Shown: positions 38,301 to 49,200, counted from the stretch's first letter. The stretch is 64,000 nucleotides of DNA from Branchiostoma floridae (GCF_000003815.2 NC_049992.1:5406481-5470480); one strand, 5' to 3'. Notes: a model not told the origin generated them from the sequence alone. Translations and numbers: made by a program.

Positions 38301-41300
38301 AATAATTAATCATTTATGATGTCTAGGCGATTCTCTGGGTCACGTCAAATACAAGTAATTTTGGAATTTTTCCTTTTCCCTTTGATACGTAGAGTTAATT
38401 TTTTGCACATAGATTTGTACCATTCATGTTTTGGTTATTGAAGAAAGATTGCAGTATGTTCAGACAGGTACATGTATGGCCCAGTCAAGCCTGCATTCTA
38501 ATCTTTACTTGCGATATCTAGGAGTAGCTGTCGGAAATCATGCTCTTGGTGTTTATTTTGGCAGCAGAGAAAATAGCCGAAAAGAACGCAAATAAAATGA
38601 CAGAAGAGGGAGATCGCCACGCGACAGGAGATGACCCGGATGCTGCCGCTTCTGGTAATAGCGACACCGACCCGCACCCTGGTCCATCCGTAGTCCGATG
38701 TCCCCAGGGGGAAGATCACAAACCGGAGGATCCGAGAGACAAGGACGAGACTGGTTCTCATCAGAACTTCAAAGAAGAGGATCCCGGCGAGAACAAAGAA
38801 CCCGAGGACGTGAGCTTCGCAAAGAAGACCAGAGGTATGTCGATGAAGAACATGGCATAGAGAATCCTTGCATTACGTACACCTATGATTTCAATTTCTG
38901 GCAGGTAAAGCTGTTTTCGTCTTTTTAGAAAATGTTCTTTCGTAACCTTTATGAAATGGTTGTCTGTTGGTATGGTGGTGGTTTGACCTGGTATCCAATC
39001 AGTTTTGCATGGGAGGTCGTTTGGAAGCGTTCGTTTTTTATAACTCGAAAATGTCCCTCTGATCGGGATGACTTCAAATTTGGAACCACCAATATATTTA
39101 GATACCAGTTGTTTTTATTAGTTGATCTAGGAACAGCCAGAAAAATATTCATATTTGTTTCTCTAAATAGTTAAATCATTTTTACTGAGAGTGTGTGTTT
39201 TTTAGTTGATTACAGTTAGCTATACGTCTTGTGCTTTGACAATTATATCATCATGATTTGATATGATCAGATGGCAACAGTTTCATCCTGATCGTTTTTT
39301 TTTTTTCAGCCCGTGTCATGGCGATGTGGGGTAGAGCAAAAGCTAGTAAAGTTCTGTGGTTTATCCTGGGTCGTGGACTCTTGGTGATAGCATTAATTGT
39401 CAGCACTGCAACCCTGGCACATATCATTGGATCTAGAATAAAAGAGAGAGTAAGTTTTTTTTACATCATCTATAAGTAGTACTGTAAATGTATTTAAGTT
39501 CGCGGGGAGTTAATTTCCCGGTAGCGGGAAAAAGGACTTTTCGCAGTGGTTTCAAACTCGCGGTAACACCATGCTCTGTAGCCTCTTACTGCCATGGAAA
39601 AATGTTCGCGGTGGTTTTAAGTTCGCGGTGAAACGGCCACCGCGAAAACCGCGAACATTAAACCACCGAGAAATTTTCTGCATCTACAGTATTATCGACT
39701 CTATCTTATTTCCATGTATTCATCGACAATTGCACAAAAAGTAAAATGCTGAATACAATTCCTATACTTAGAATATGAAAAGATGAAAGAATTTTATTAA
39801 TAAAGGACACAGCATACATAGCACAAGAGGGATATTGAAACAAAATAAGGGAATACAAGATGGTTCTGTGTACAATCACGAAAACGAAACTGTACAATCT
39901 ACATCAAGAGACGATCAACAGAAAATTACTTTTGTAAGTAAAGATATGTTTCGCGGGATCGTGTGGTGCAATCGGCTGGGAGTTCGATTCATAACTCAGA
40001 GGTTTACGGTTCGAATCCATTGATGTTCCACCGATCATTTTTTTCACCGGCACTTTACACAGATTTCTCACTTCACTCAGGGGAAATTTAGTACCTAGCT
40101 TCGTCCCTTGGATAGGGTGTTAAATAGGGGTCCGTGTTGTAGGCGAGCCACACCTCGAGCACGTTGAAGAACCCAGGGCACTTATAAAAAAGAGTCTATT
40201 AGGTGTCCTTCCCGGTGTGAGTGGTTTAAATTAATCTGACTGTGCATGCAGCTTGTACTGTTCAGTACAAACCTGGTGTGTTACACCATGAGGCGAATTA
40301 CTAATAAGTAACAATTACTACGCTATAACTATTATTAAAATATGTTGTCGCTATTGATCTTCAATTTTTTTCTCCACGTCTGGTGCTGTTTCCCCAAAAT
40401 GAAATTGAAGATCATTATCGCATATTTGTAGGAGCCACACCATGGCAATGATCATGAAAAGGCCGGGGACCCTGGCACTCCATTGCTGATGACAACCTTT
40501 GGGATCATGGAGAACAGCTCGCAGGTTGGTCATTCGACCTCACCCTTCTCACCATCGGACGCAGAAACAAGAGAATCACCTACAAGGTTTGGTCTAAACG
40601 TCGACACCTTACCGGTGACCGTCACATCTCTGCCAACCACAGGTATCACATCTCTGTCAACCACAGGTAAGAAATGATTACACAAACATGCATGTTTACG
40701 CAGTACTTTGAGGATAGGCTGTGTATCTTTCCCTTTCTATGTGGAACTATGCTCATGTCTGTATCTATAATCGTTATGTCACACGCGTAGTTGCACATGT
40801 GGGCTAGTTCAACTCAGGAGGTGCTGTGTATATATATATATATATATATATATGCAGCTGTTATACCTGTTCTCTTCACTGCTGTGTGCTAATCAGAGAA
40901 CGCAGTATATATGCCAAGTAGGTGTGGGCACCGGTACAAAATCTGTTTTCCTTGTTGGACCGGTCCGGAAGAACCGGACCTGATACAAACAAATGAACCG
41001 GACTTTGGACCGATTAGAAAATTAACACATTATATCAGCAGGAATTCGCACGTTTGTGGTTTTCCCGGTCTAATAGAATAACAAGATAAAAGTAGAGTAG
41101 AGTTTATAGTAATTTCTACCGAATTTACAGTCACACTCGGCCTAAAAACGATCACTTACAGTTCGCCCCAAAATGTTAAGTCCTCATTTGACCAGTAACT
41201 GGCGTCACGTATACGCAAGATCACGCGTTTGTAAGGTTATTTTTCGCGACATCTCAGGGGCGGAGGCATTCTTTACAGTATTATAATCGCTTTGAAAATA

Positions 41301-43693
41301 ACGTCTATATAAAGAGGGGAATTCAGGCTATGATATCTTTACTTGTGATTTATGAGTTAGCACGTTACGGGGCTTAATAAGCCATGGAGATAAAGAGAAC
41401 AGAGAGTTTTCATTCCCGACAGCAAGTTACGGGCTAGCCGTTGGGACAAAGAACAAAGAGTTTTCATTCCCAGCAGTCTGTTTCGGGGCTAGCCATGATT
41501 TTTCCGCTCTTTGTGTTTGAACTTGACACTGTAGGTTACATTTGTGCGGGCACGGCACGTGCGCTGTATCTCTAGAACGTAGATAAGTTTTCTGATGGAC
41601 CATGTCTTTCAAGGGTACCCACCCTAACGTTAGCATCTGCAGTAAAGAGTCTCTATGGTGCTGTCATATTTGATTTATTACACTATCAATGGAAAAGGCA
41701 AAGGTACATCATGCATATGCCATTTCGAATCAAATAATCAATGTATTGAATATAGTTTTCATGAAAGTTCTAAATCTGCTGAGATAATAGACATACTATT
41801 AATAGCATTCATGTGCCATTTAATGAGCCCTCTTTAACTGCTAATAAGAAAATTGTCGCTGTAGTAGCCGTCTTGAAAAGCTGTATTTTTAGTTTGTTTC
41901 AGATTACCTTTTCTCTGTTTTCCATGTAGTTGATGGCGGCTGGTCTGACTGGAGCGCATGGTCTGACTGCAGCGTGACGTGTGGAGTCGGTACGCAGACT
42001 CGGGACCGAAGCTGCACCAATCCGGCACCAACTGACGGCGGGGCGGAGTGTGATGGAGATACTGAGGAGACACAAGAGTGCGACTCGGGAGTTTTCTGTC
42101 CAGGTAACTTTAAGTTCCATTGTTGTTCATGTGTTTGGATTTCTAAGCTGTTATCTTTGATTTATTACATTATCAATGGAAAAGGCAAAGATACATCATG
42201 CATATGCCATATCGAATCAAATAATCAATGTATTGAATATAGTTTTCATAAAAGTTTTAAATCTGATGAAAACATTGAGATGATAGACATACTATCAATA
42301 GCATTCATGTGCCATTCAATGAGCCCTCTTTAACTGCTAATAAGAAAAATCAGAATTGTCGCTGTAGTAGCCGTATTGAAAAGCTGTATTTTTAGTTTGT
42401 TTCAGACTACCTTTTCTCTGTTTTCCATGTAGTTGATGGCGGCTGGTCTGACTGGAGCGCATGGTCTGACTGCAGCGTGACGTGTGGAGTCGGTACGCAG
42501 ACTCGGGACCGAAGCTGCACCAATCCGGCACCAACTGACGGCGGGGCGGACTGTGATGGAGATACTGAGGAGACACAAGAGTGCGACTCGGGAGTTTTCT
42601 GTCCAGGTAACTCTAAGTTCTATTGCTGTTATAGTACTTGTATTTTTGGCGACGCCTCAGGGGCGGAAGCATTCTTTACAGTATTACGATCGCTTTGAAA
42701 ATATTTCAAAAATTGCACGAATGCATTCCATAGGGAATTTTTTTTGAGGTAGCCTTTGCTTGTTTGGTCTTTTGTCGGAACAGAAACGGCCTTTGTTTGT
42801 TGGTATCTTGGAGCCACGTGTAATGTCTTATTTTGCTTCTTTCAGCACAAAAAAATTGTCACAATGTTTTAGTGCGTCTTCTGTTCCTGGAAAATGAGTT
42901 ATTTGTTAATATTACAGCTCTAAATCCCTATTTTGGTGTTCTTTGAGAGAAATAGGATCACTATATTAAAGCTTTTATGCTTCAAATATGTTTTTTGTTT
43001 CAGCCGTGAACACAATCGTATTTTGAATTTGCTGAATATGATTTCAAACAATGCTTATTTTTAAGATGTTTGTAGAAAGCGGAAAAGGCTATGACTGTCC
43101 ACATTGAAAGAAACTAAGACAAACGATCCACACAATTGTCTATGCCTTTATTCCATCATCATTCACATCAAACACACGTTTGTCACATCTCAAGACACAA
43201 ACATCGAGAATATGAAGACCTTGCAGACTGCACATGGCAAAGACGTGGTGTTCTTACAACTTTATAACTGGATTTACTTCAGAATCTATAACAATGACCC
43301 TTGAAAATACATTCAAGCAAAACACTTTTTTTGTAATTCTGTTGACATTGTAACAAATTGTTTGCAAACATATTAGTACCACAAAATTACTGGAACTATA
43401 GAGTGATTGACTTCCGTTTCGTTGAGGCGATAGATTTTGTGCATATTATAGCTACTGTTACCGCAGTCCAAGTTTAACTCTTAATTTCTTGGGACTGTTG
43501 TTGTTGTCACGTAGAGCTGAAAGAAATAATATAGAGCAGATTAGGAATACTTAACACATGTTGTCAGACCCGAACATCCTACACAGTGTGGTAACAGTAT
43601 TCTTAGCCTTGGATGGTAGGAATTTATGCACATTACCAAACACCAAGTTTAAGTCCATACCAAAGTACATTACCTGGATATCCTTAATTTAAT

Positions 43694-43777
<84 letters not shown>

Positions 43778-46700
43778 ATGGAAAGAGAGAGAAAGAGAAG
43801 GACAGGAAGACAGAGATAATGTTGTATATTCAATACAATAACAGAAGTTAACTTATTATGCCTAGATTTTTTACGCATATGTTTCAAGAAACAAACTACT
43901 GGTTGTAATTAGTATTATACATTAACAAAACAAAGTAATACATACAGAATGGAAATAACGTCTATATAAAGGGGGGAATTTAGGCAATGATATCTTTACT
44001 TGTGATTTATGAGTTAGCACGTTACGGGACTAGTCATGGAAACAAAAGAGAACAGAAAGTTTTCGTTCCCGACAGCATGTTAGGGGCTAGCCATGGGGAC
44101 AAAGAGAACAAAGAGTTTTCATTCCCGACAGCACGTTACGGGCTAGCCATGGGGACAAAGAGAACAAAGAGTTTTCATTCCCGACAGCACGTTACGGGCT
44201 AGCCATGGGGACAAAGAGTACAAAGAGTTTTCATTCCCGACAGCACGTTACGGGCTAGCCATGGGGACAAAGAGAACAAAGAGTTTTCATTCCCGACAGC
44301 ACGTTACGGGCTGGCCATATGGGGACAAAGAGTTTTCATTCCCGACAATATGTTTCGGGGCTGTGACACTGTGAATATGAACGTGACAGTGGGTACCTGT
44401 TTTAAACACTGTCCCTTGAGCGCAGCGTTCAGTTGTACAGGCGGTGGTGCGAGTGAAACGTTTTCACAGATGTCCCCATGAACTCCCAGTTCTAAGCTTG
44501 ACAGCACCTATCAAACACTTTCATCTGAGTTCGGGTTTCAGCTATACAGGTGGTGCGAGTGTTTTGATTTCACAGATGTTCCCACCAGCACGGTATACTG
44601 AAATAGTAATTCCCCGCCAGATGTCCTGGTCTAGCAGTCTGTGCTTTGAGACTTTCAATCAGCTACTTCGGGCCACCATTGTGACATTGTCAATCGACCA
44701 TGAAGCGATCAATCCCCTGATAAATCTAAAAATCTCCACTTCGTCATGGATTGTTCTAGATATGATACGTTACGTCGTAAGTTATTCACATTTCTCGAAT
44801 CAAGTAGATCAGATTTCACGAGACTTGATGCTACAGACAGATTTGAATATGAATATCTTCAATGGCAACTCCCACAACGCAAAAATAGACAAATATATAA
44901 AAGACAGTTTGTTATTGGAAAATATACCGACAATCATGATTAGCCCCAATCGATTGATACATGATATCAAAACTTATGCTAGCATTTATTGTTATAGTAA
45001 TTAAGATGTTTAGTTTTATCCTATATCTTTATTTCATAGCCTGTGTAATAGTTGCTGCCATACATTGTACCGTATACAATTGTTTTGCAAAAAAGTTCAT
45101 TCATTCATCCATATACTGTCAAGGCACAGACAGTCCACATCAGAGACAAAGGGTGTCTATGACAGCAGAGGTCCTTATAAAACAAACAAACAAGCAAACA
45201 AACAATTATTCCATTGTAACCTTTCGTCGCCTGTGCTTTTGTAAACGCCATGCTTGTTTATAACACTCACGTGTTTACGCTTGGAAGTTACTGGTCATTA
45301 TTGAACCTAAAGAAGATGACAGACAGTGGTCGTTGAACATTTGATTCGTATATACCTTTGTGTTGGAAGAAAATACAATATTATAATGTTTAGTTCTGAT
45401 TCATTAACCCTGCTAAAACATTTCGAATGAAACCACTTTGACCCCAGATTTGGTCCCCTTAAACGCCTTGCAGCTCGATGCCAAGGTGACTGGAGTGAAT
45501 ACAATGGTCACTGCTACAAGCTGATGACGGACAAAGTCAACTGGTTTAAGGCAAATGAGCAATGCAAACAACATGATGGAAACCTTGCTTCCATCATGGA
45601 CGAAGCCGAGACCCGCTTTATCAAAGATATCATCAAAAGTGGTGAGTAAAATCCAACTCATTTTTTGGCAGTGGTAATCACACGTTAGCCAACAAAATGA
45701 ACTTTACAAAATTCCCTCATGCAAGAATGGACTCTTCCAGTGCATCCCATGTGAATTCGTACAATAGACCAGTCCAGAAATACTCCCACTGAAAATATGA
45801 TCTTTTGAATAAAAAATCCAGTCCAATATTGAATTTTGAAAAAAAAGTCCCCGTGCATGAAAAGATAAAATAGACCAGTCCAAAACCTCTAAAAATGTAA
45901 CTTTGAATCATCACCCGTCCAAAACTGAATTTGAAAAAAATTCCCCCTCTGTGCAAGAATTGACTCTTCCTATCATAGCCCTATGTTAAGTTCAAAAATT
46001 AATCCAATAAGACAAGACTTTTGACATATTAGCCTTTCACCATAAAAAGAATTCTCTTAAAGAAGATCAGATGTCCTTGCAATAAGATACACAAAGTAAT
46101 ACTTGTCTACTAGTTAACTAGTTACTCGAGGAACTGTATGAAATTTCTACTTGAAGTTTCATCAGACCGTTTCAAAATCTTACCCTGTTGCTTATAAAGT
46201 AGTTATTCCTTTGTGTATGATTTTTTCTGTTGCATCCTATACAGAAACGGACTATTCCAATCTTTTCTCGTTTAATCTTGATTGTTTGAGACCTATGAGA
46301 TTTAAGATAAATTCTAATCCTAATTAATCTATGGAAGTATGGGGTCTTCAAACATGTTTTTAATAGATAAGCGCCTTATATAGAGTTCCTATTGACATTG
46401 GAATATTTGTAGTAAGTTGTCTCTCACTAACCGACGAGTTACATGAATTCCAGCCCCTAGCGGCTTCAACCCATCCGTTTGGCTGGGACTACACAAAGAC
46501 AGGAATTGGAAATGGTCGGACGGATCTCCTGTTACCTACACCAACTGGGGTCCGGGGGAACCCAACAATTTTTTCCTGTTCCGTGGGATAGAGGGAGAGA
46601 AATGTGCCGGCGTGTACTTCAAGGTGGGTTTTCTACGTTGTTCTTTTTGAGAAGGTAACCCCAAATGTTGTAAGAATGTATGTTTCGGTTTGTTTTCCTT

Positions 46701-47357
46701 TTCTTGCTTTAATCAGTTAGAGAGCATGTGTGGGATTGAAAAAAAATGTCGAATTAGTATTGCTTACTATTAGTCTTGAACAAAGTTATACGGGCTGAAC
46801 AAAGTTTAATATAGATATCGTTTTATAGACGAAGAGATCTTGTTTTTTTGTAAATCATGGTCACATTTTCTCATTTAATAAGTTGATAAAAAAAGTTGAA
46901 TATTCTTTCCATGGAAATTATCACAACAAGATTTTCATTTATTTTCTTAATAAATCATTTCTCAAAATGATGTTTACTCTCATGGATTTCTTTTCAGAAA
47001 TGCAAGTCAAAATTCTTTTTTTGTCATTTCCAACAAAATATCTTTTTCTTGTCATATTTAAGAAAATGAGAATTTTAGGAAGGATACTCTCACTTGAGGA
47101 AAAATGCTCTTAGAAAAAATAGTTATTCGAAAAGCTGTGGAAGAAATGTTTTAATAAACACAGAAAGTTTTCTTCTTTAAAGAAAGTCTTGCTGTGAATC
47201 AGAAGAAATAAATTATTAGAATAACGTTTTATAGTATTTTCTCTGTTAATAACAGACGGGAAGAGATTTCTTCATCGGTCCACATCGGAAAATGGGACAA
47301 TGGAACGACTTAAACTGCAACAAGGAGTTCTCATTTCTTTGCAAGACTCTTAATTAG
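32343..47357 (+). CDS. Predicted type II membrane C-type lectin with two TSP1 repeats
   Basis: Ten exons join in phase to 628 residues: 32343-32556 (acceptor at 32322), 36445-36687, 38568-38834, 39310-39449, 40432-40666, 41930-42103, 42433-42606, 45474-45641, 46454-46623 and 47256-47357. Exons 1-3 are paralogous cytoplasmic segments. Exon 4 holds one membrane span ([20 protein letters not shown]) after basic residues and no signal peptide precedes it, so a type II topology is inferred. Exon 5 is a Ser/Thr/Pro stalk. Exons 6-7 are TSP1 repeats with [10 protein letters not shown] and CSVTCG, sites for C-mannosylation and O-fucosylation. Exons 8-10 form a long-form C-type lectin domain with EPN (GEPNNFF) and WND (QWNDLNC), which predict Ca2+-dependent mannose-type binding. 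Exons 1-3 each hold an in-frame ATG near the 5' end, so they may instead be alternative first exons. No close named homologue is recognised. Confidence 0.8.
32633..33866. mobile_element. Non-autonomous DNA transposon (about 1.23 kb) with subterminal repeats, in lectin intron 1
   Basis: TATATGGGGGCCCCAAAG at the left returns inverted as CTTGGGGGCCCTCATATA at the right. GTAGAGCGTAATCGG-like motifs repeat inside both ends. The interior holds four diverged copies of a GCAAAAT...AAAATGCAGGAAATGG...TTTCAAAGGGT segment that also occurs in the 13.5-kb hAT element. There is no transposase frame. Confidence 0.65.
34134..36435 (+). repeat. 19-bp minisatellite, 2.3 kb, abutting lectin exon 2
   Basis: The unit is TTTCTTGATTACTGTACTG, with variants TGTAGTG, CTCGATT and an ACATGTA insertion. 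It repeats on the order of 110-120 times. The last partial unit TTTCTTGATCAACAGCAG provides the pyrimidine stretch and acceptor of exon 36445-36687. It has none of the spacer diversity of a CRISPR array. Confidence 0.97.
37035..37917. mobile_element. DNA transposon (883 bp) with TA-flanked CAGTCAAACCTG ends
   Basis: The inverted ends CAGTCAAACCTGC and GCAGGTTTGACTG are flanked by TA on both sides. GCGACCACCT motifs repeat near each end. A related element is nested at 14.81 kb. No transposase frame is visible, so this copy is non-autonomous. It lies in lectin intron 2. Confidence 0.8.
37926..38137. mobile_element. MITE (212 bp) with TACTGTAAATG ends, copy 1
   Basis: The inverted ends TACTGTAAATG and CATTTACAGTA bound a TTCGCGGTGG/CCACCGCGAA-rich foldback interior. 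It sits 7 bp beyond the preceding TA-flanked element. Confidence 0.8.
39480..39691. mobile_element. MITE (212 bp) with TACTGTAAATG ends, copy 2
   Basis: It has the same length and layout as copy 1 (ends TACTGTAAATG and CATCTACAGTA, with GTTCGCGGTGGTTTTAA inside). It lies in the intron directly after the transmembrane exon. Confidence 0.8.
39949..40312 (+). mobile_element. tRNA-derived SINE, copy 2
   Basis: A-box-like TGGTGCAATCGG is followed by B-box GGTTCGAATCC (about 40008-40018). The body is shared with 3640-4006 (CACTCAGGGGAAA, GCGAGCCACACC, GTCCTTCCCGGTGTGA, CAGTACAAACCTGGTGTGTT). It is closer to the tRNA consensus than copy 1. Confidence 0.7.
40828..40853. repeat. (TA)n microsatellite
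   Basis: A pure TA run of about 26 bp in lectin intron 5. It is followed near 40920-41035 by an ACCGGTCCGGAAGAACCGGACC-type palindromic repeat fragment. Confidence 0.9.
41240..41490. repeat. Local repeat unit, intact copy; a split copy lies at 42645-42703 plus 43950-44345
   Basis: CGCGACATCTCAGGGGCGGAGGCATTCTTTACAGTATTATAATCGCTTTGAAAATAACGTCTATATAAAG is continuous here. The first half recurs at 42645-42703 and the second half at 43950 onward, separated by about 1.24 kb. The second half leads into the 56-bp array. Confidence 0.75.
41659..42613 (+). repeat. Tandem duplication of intron plus TSP1 exon
   Basis: Copy 1 (about 41659-42110) and copy 2 (about 42146-42613) share intron and exon sequence with few differences. 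The two 174-bp TSP1 exons start 503 bp apart and differ by one residue (GGAEC versus GGADC). The high identity extends into non-coding sequence, so the duplication is recent or maintained by conversion. Confidence 0.93.
43692..43780. repeat. (CA)n(TA)n(TG)n compound microsatellite
   Basis: A CA run, a long TA run and a TG run form a near-perfect palindrome of about 85 bp. Confidence 0.93.
44027..44345. repeat. 56-bp minisatellite, about 5.5 copies
   Basis: GGCTAGCCATGGGGACAAAG begins at 44085, 44141, 44197 and 44253 and as GGCTGGCC at 44309, an exact 56-bp step. Degenerate units lie at 44027 and 41370-41490. NheI-type GCTAGC and NcoI-type CCATGG sites recur in each unit. Confidence 0.93.
44730..44946 (+). 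mobile_element. LINE ORF2 C-terminal remnant
   Basis: A plus-strand frame reads [20 protein letters not shown] followed by [16 protein letters not shown]. The HF-x3-C-x2-Y-x3-R pattern is that of the C-terminal end of non-LTR reverse transcriptases. It ends at TGA after about 65 residues and lies in lectin intron 7. Confidence 0.5.
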
Positions 47358-47435
47358 CAATGTCTTATTGTTTTCGATTTTTATTTCTTTCTGGCATTGT
47401 TCCTCAACAGCTAATTTAATTGTTTGAATACATAA

Positions 47436-47441
47436 AATAAA
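47436..47441 (+). terminator. Polyadenylation signal AATAAA of the lectin gene
   Basis: The first canonical AATAAA after the stop at 47357, 79 bp downstream. Confidence 0.5.
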
Positions 47442-47614
47442 CTACTAAATCCAATTTTTGTTGATTTTGCTGATGACCCGCGAAGAGGTAAACATACAGT
47501 TAACATGCTAAACGTTATATAAACACAAAACCTTTCAAACTCGCAAGAGTCACTCTAAGTCAATGACGAAATAAGATGGATTGTATCTCCAATGTGCAAC
47601 CAACTTAATACATA

Positions 47615-48001
47615 TTATAAGAATGAAAATGTTGTCTTTTGTATTTTAAGGCTGTATTTTTGGCTCTGAGCAGAGATTTGTATCAGAAAACATTTCAAGA
47701 ATTCTACTAAAGGATGTTTACGTAGGCTTGCATTGTAATGAGAATATTGCTCGACGTACGTTTCTCGATCTACTTCATCCAGTTCGAATTTGAATGCCGG
47801 GAAGTTATAGCTTATGACCTTTTCATCTAGAAGACCGGTTGTTACAGATGTGTGCAGCAGCTCAGTAGTAGAACCATCAAAGGTCCAGTGTGGCCGATTT
47901 CTGAGCATAAGAATAAAAACGCAGAAAAAAATGTAGAAATTTGCACCGGCCAAGGGATATAGTAATGAAAATGGCACCATCCCTACCCATCTGATTGACA
48001 C
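47615..48001 (-). CDS. Unrecognised 128-aa reading frame with an N-terminal hydrophobic segment
   Basis: I do not recognise it. The frame begins MSIRWVGMVPFSLLYPLAGA, has a strongly hydrophobic stretch (NFYIFFCVFILML) that could be a membrane anchor or signal sequence, then a polar segment (NRPHWTFDGSTTELLHTS, FELDEVDRETYVEQYSHYNA) with one N-glycosylation sequon (NAS). It lies antisense about 260 bp past the lectin stop. No splice partner or promoter was identified. It could be a single exon of a larger gene, a decayed exon or chance. Confidence 0.25.
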   Translation of the reverse strand: MSIRWVGMVPFSLLYPLAGANFYIFFCVFILMLRNRPHWTFDGSTTELLHTSVTTGLLDEKVISYNFPAFKFELDEVDRETYVEQYSHYNASLRKHPLVEFLKCFLIQISAQSQKYSLKIQKTTFSFL

Positions 48002-49200
48002 GCCAAGGCGTCTTCAACTGTAACCTACATGCATGTGTCCATAGACAATTCTTATTACATCATAGTATTGGAGAATAATGGTGTTTTTTAACGATTTGTA
48101 AAAAAGATAGTTCATTGTAGCAACAGAAATGCGATCTTGATAATCTTACCTAATATTAATTGATGTTCGGCTCTTGTCGTCTCGGCAGACGGTCGACAGC
48201 TTCAGTCAGGGCCTAATTGATAATATTTATACCAATGCTAATAATGAATAATAAAGATGAAAATTAAGAAGGACATTTTCAGTCGGAAGTTCTAATTATA
48301 TCACTCATAAGCAATATACTGCATGGTCCATCATTTAAAACAAATGAACAAACATTTGAAGTAAAAAAAAATCACAAGTCTGATATAATGTACCTTGATC
48401 AAATATATTGCAGCAGTAGAATATACTGAAGTACATAAAAAACTAGACATTATGTATGTATTTCAATACATAGAGCATATTAAATGTGGCGTCAACTAGG
48501 CAGTAAAAGCTGGGAGTTGCCTGCTCTCTTGATTCGTTGGTATTCTATTGTAGAATTATTATCTGTGTGTATACTTACTTAAAAATAGCCTCGTGCCCCT
48601 AAAAACGATATTGCCTATTTGTCTTAATGTAGTTTTTTTTGCTACACATCTTTGGGAACTTCGGCAGGAGAAACCGCTCAAAAACTGGCATAGGAACACA
48701 ACAAAGGTCCTGCTGCCATTTGTGAACAACAACAACATTGAATGACACAGGTTATTCCAATCCATTATAAACGCAAAAAGAAATGAGAAGAAAAAAAACA
48801 AGCATCTCTACGTTTTTTTTCTATCTACACCTGTGAAAGTTGGCATTGAAATTTTGGATGCTTTTTTCCTTATCTTTGTGAATATCGTGTGATTGTGTTT
48901 GTAAATTTCAAACGTTTCAAGTCTATGGAAACGTCAAGAACGAATGATACAGATTATATCAATGCGTTAGAAATACAAAAATGAAATGAGACGAAAAAAA
49001 TGGGACAGACATTTCTGTTTTCCAGCCTTACGTTGTTACTCCCTACATCCGGGAGCCTAAGAAGACATAAACCGGTACTATTGTAACGAATCGATAACAC
49101 ACGCGGCAAACCCCCAAAACGGTTTATATTTCCAAGAGGTTGTGGTGACCTTTGATGGAAGTCCGTCGTTTCTTGTCGGTATAAAATTACCTTCCACCTC
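48002..49200. other. Gene-free stretch with a dispersed-repeat copy
   Basis: About 48507-48620 matches the reverse complement of 26130-26250. CTCGGCAGACGGTCGACAGCTTCAG near 48180 resembles the hairpin family seen at 62.47 kb. No exon is supported. Confidence 0.4.

Noticed and set aside
39955-40022. tRNA gene
   Set aside because: A and B boxes are visible but the sequence is the head of a SINE, with body sequence shared with 3.64-4.0 kb.
44444-45004. 186-residue plus-strand frame
   Set aside because: It overlaps a LINE C-terminal remnant read in another frame and shows no domain or signal.
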